Of a DNA stretch of 5,729 bases, positions 5,575 to 5,729 are shown piece by piece (position 1 is the first letter of the stretch; the number at the start of each line of letters is the position of its first letter). The notes under the pieces were generated by a model that searched no databases, was not told the origin of the DNA, and saw only the letters and a list, made by a program, of their open reading frames with translations. The position numbers and the translations under genes were made by a program. The DNA comes from an uncultured Ruminococcus sp. (GTDB lineage: Bacteria; Bacillota; Clostridia; Oscillospirales; Ruminococcaceae). The DNA lies in the NCBI GenBank assembly GCA_947177345.1, contig CAMWUB010000115.1, positions 1 through 5,729 on the forward strand. Direction: 5' to 3'.

Positions 5575-5603
5575 ATTATAACATAAACGGTCTGGTATTA
5601 CAA
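5575..5603 (-). promoter_or_regulatory. Sigma-A promoter (extended -10) for the papain-like gene
   Basis: On the minus strand the -35 box TTGTAA (5603-5598, 4 of 6 matches to TTGACA) is followed by a 17-nt spacer and a perfect TATAAT (5580-5575), preceded by TGT, an extended -10. Transcription would start near 5568, giving a leader of about 24 nt with the ribosome binding site in place. This indicates vegetative expression of the downstream gene. Confidence 0.75.
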
Positions 5604-5671
5604 TAGCCATTGATATAATATTCAGAAATTTTTCAGAGTTACTTAATTTTTGCAGATAAATAAAAAAACTC

Positions 5672-5700
5672 TTGACAAACCGGAAGAAATATGATAGAAT
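5672..5700 (+). promoter_or_regulatory. Strong sigma-A promoter pointing out of the window
   Basis: Perfect TTGACA (5672-5677), a 17-nt spacer, then TAGAAT (5695-5700, 5 of 6) with an extended -10 TGA directly before it. The predicted start is near 5707. It is the best promoter in the window and is divergent from the papain-like gene promoter; about 68 bp without visible genes separate the two -35 boxes. Confidence 0.88.
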
Positions 5701-5717
5701 AATAATGTAAAAAATAT

Positions 5718-5729
5718 ACGTCTGTAGCT
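5718..5729 (+). tRNA. Possible 5' end of a tRNA gene, cut by the window edge
   Basis: The final bases ACGTCTG-TA-GCT fit the start of a tRNA: a seven-base acceptor strand, TA at positions 8-9 and the first bases of the D-stem. They begin about 11 nt after the predicted start site of a strong promoter, a spacing usual for stable RNA operons. Only 12 bases are present, so the cloverleaf, anticodon and identity cannot be seen. Alternatively this is the leader of a protein gene. Confidence 0.4.

Noticed and set aside
5545..5610. 22-residue N-terminal extension of the papain-like protein
   Set aside because: It would be translated from promoter and leader sequence; AGGAG sits correctly before the ATG at 5544.
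1..5729. CRISPR array, insertion sequence, phage, toxin-antitoxin or defence system
   Set aside because: No regularly spaced repeats, transposase or integrase motifs, terminal repeats, or toxin/antitoxin-like gene pairs were found on either strand.

Overview
The window looks like chromosomal DNA of a low-to-moderate GC anaerobic Firmicute (Clostridia, probably a Ruminococcus-like member of the Oscillospiraceae). The evidence is an endospore engulfment gene (spoIIP), strong AGGAG/GAGGTGA ribosome binding sites, sigma-A type TTGACA/TATAAT promoters, AT-only intergenic DNA and a Firmicutes-type acetyl-CoA-dependent MetA. It carries eight protein genes. I see no insertion sequence, phage gene, CRISPR array or defence system. 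This is mostly ordinary core genome with several poorly characterised small proteins.

Left block (1-2520, rightward): the 3' part of an RluB/RsuA-type rRNA pseudouridine synthase, whose S4 domain starts outside the window; a 118-residue GNAT-like protein directly after it; an AT-only perfect inverted repeat; metA (homoserine O-acetyltransferase, start corrected to 1031); and a DUF4190-like small membrane protein whose ribosome binding site overlaps the metA stop codon. The block closes at a bidirectional hairpin terminator (about 2575-2616), which also ends the convergent deacetylase gene.

Middle block (2616-5036): a membrane-anchored NodB-type polysaccharide deacetylase read leftward, divergent across 91 bp from spoIIP, the engulfment peptidoglycan hydrolase. 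A 105-residue single-pass membrane protein of unknown function follows spoIIP 5 bp after its stop and is probably co-transcribed. Its first codons contain a long hairpin. The shared theme may be cell-wall remodelling, but that is inference for every gene except spoIIP.

Right block (4996-5729): a 182-residue papain-like (YiiX/NlpC-P60-type) protein read leftward, whose 3' end overlaps the preceding gene by 41 bp on opposite strands. It has its own extended -10 promoter. Divergent from it is a near-consensus sigma-A promoter (5672-5700) pointing out of the window; the last 12 bases look like the 5' end of a tRNA gene.

Starts were moved from the longest ORF to the best ribosome binding site for metA (1031), the spoIIP-downstream gene (4719) and the papain-like gene (5544).
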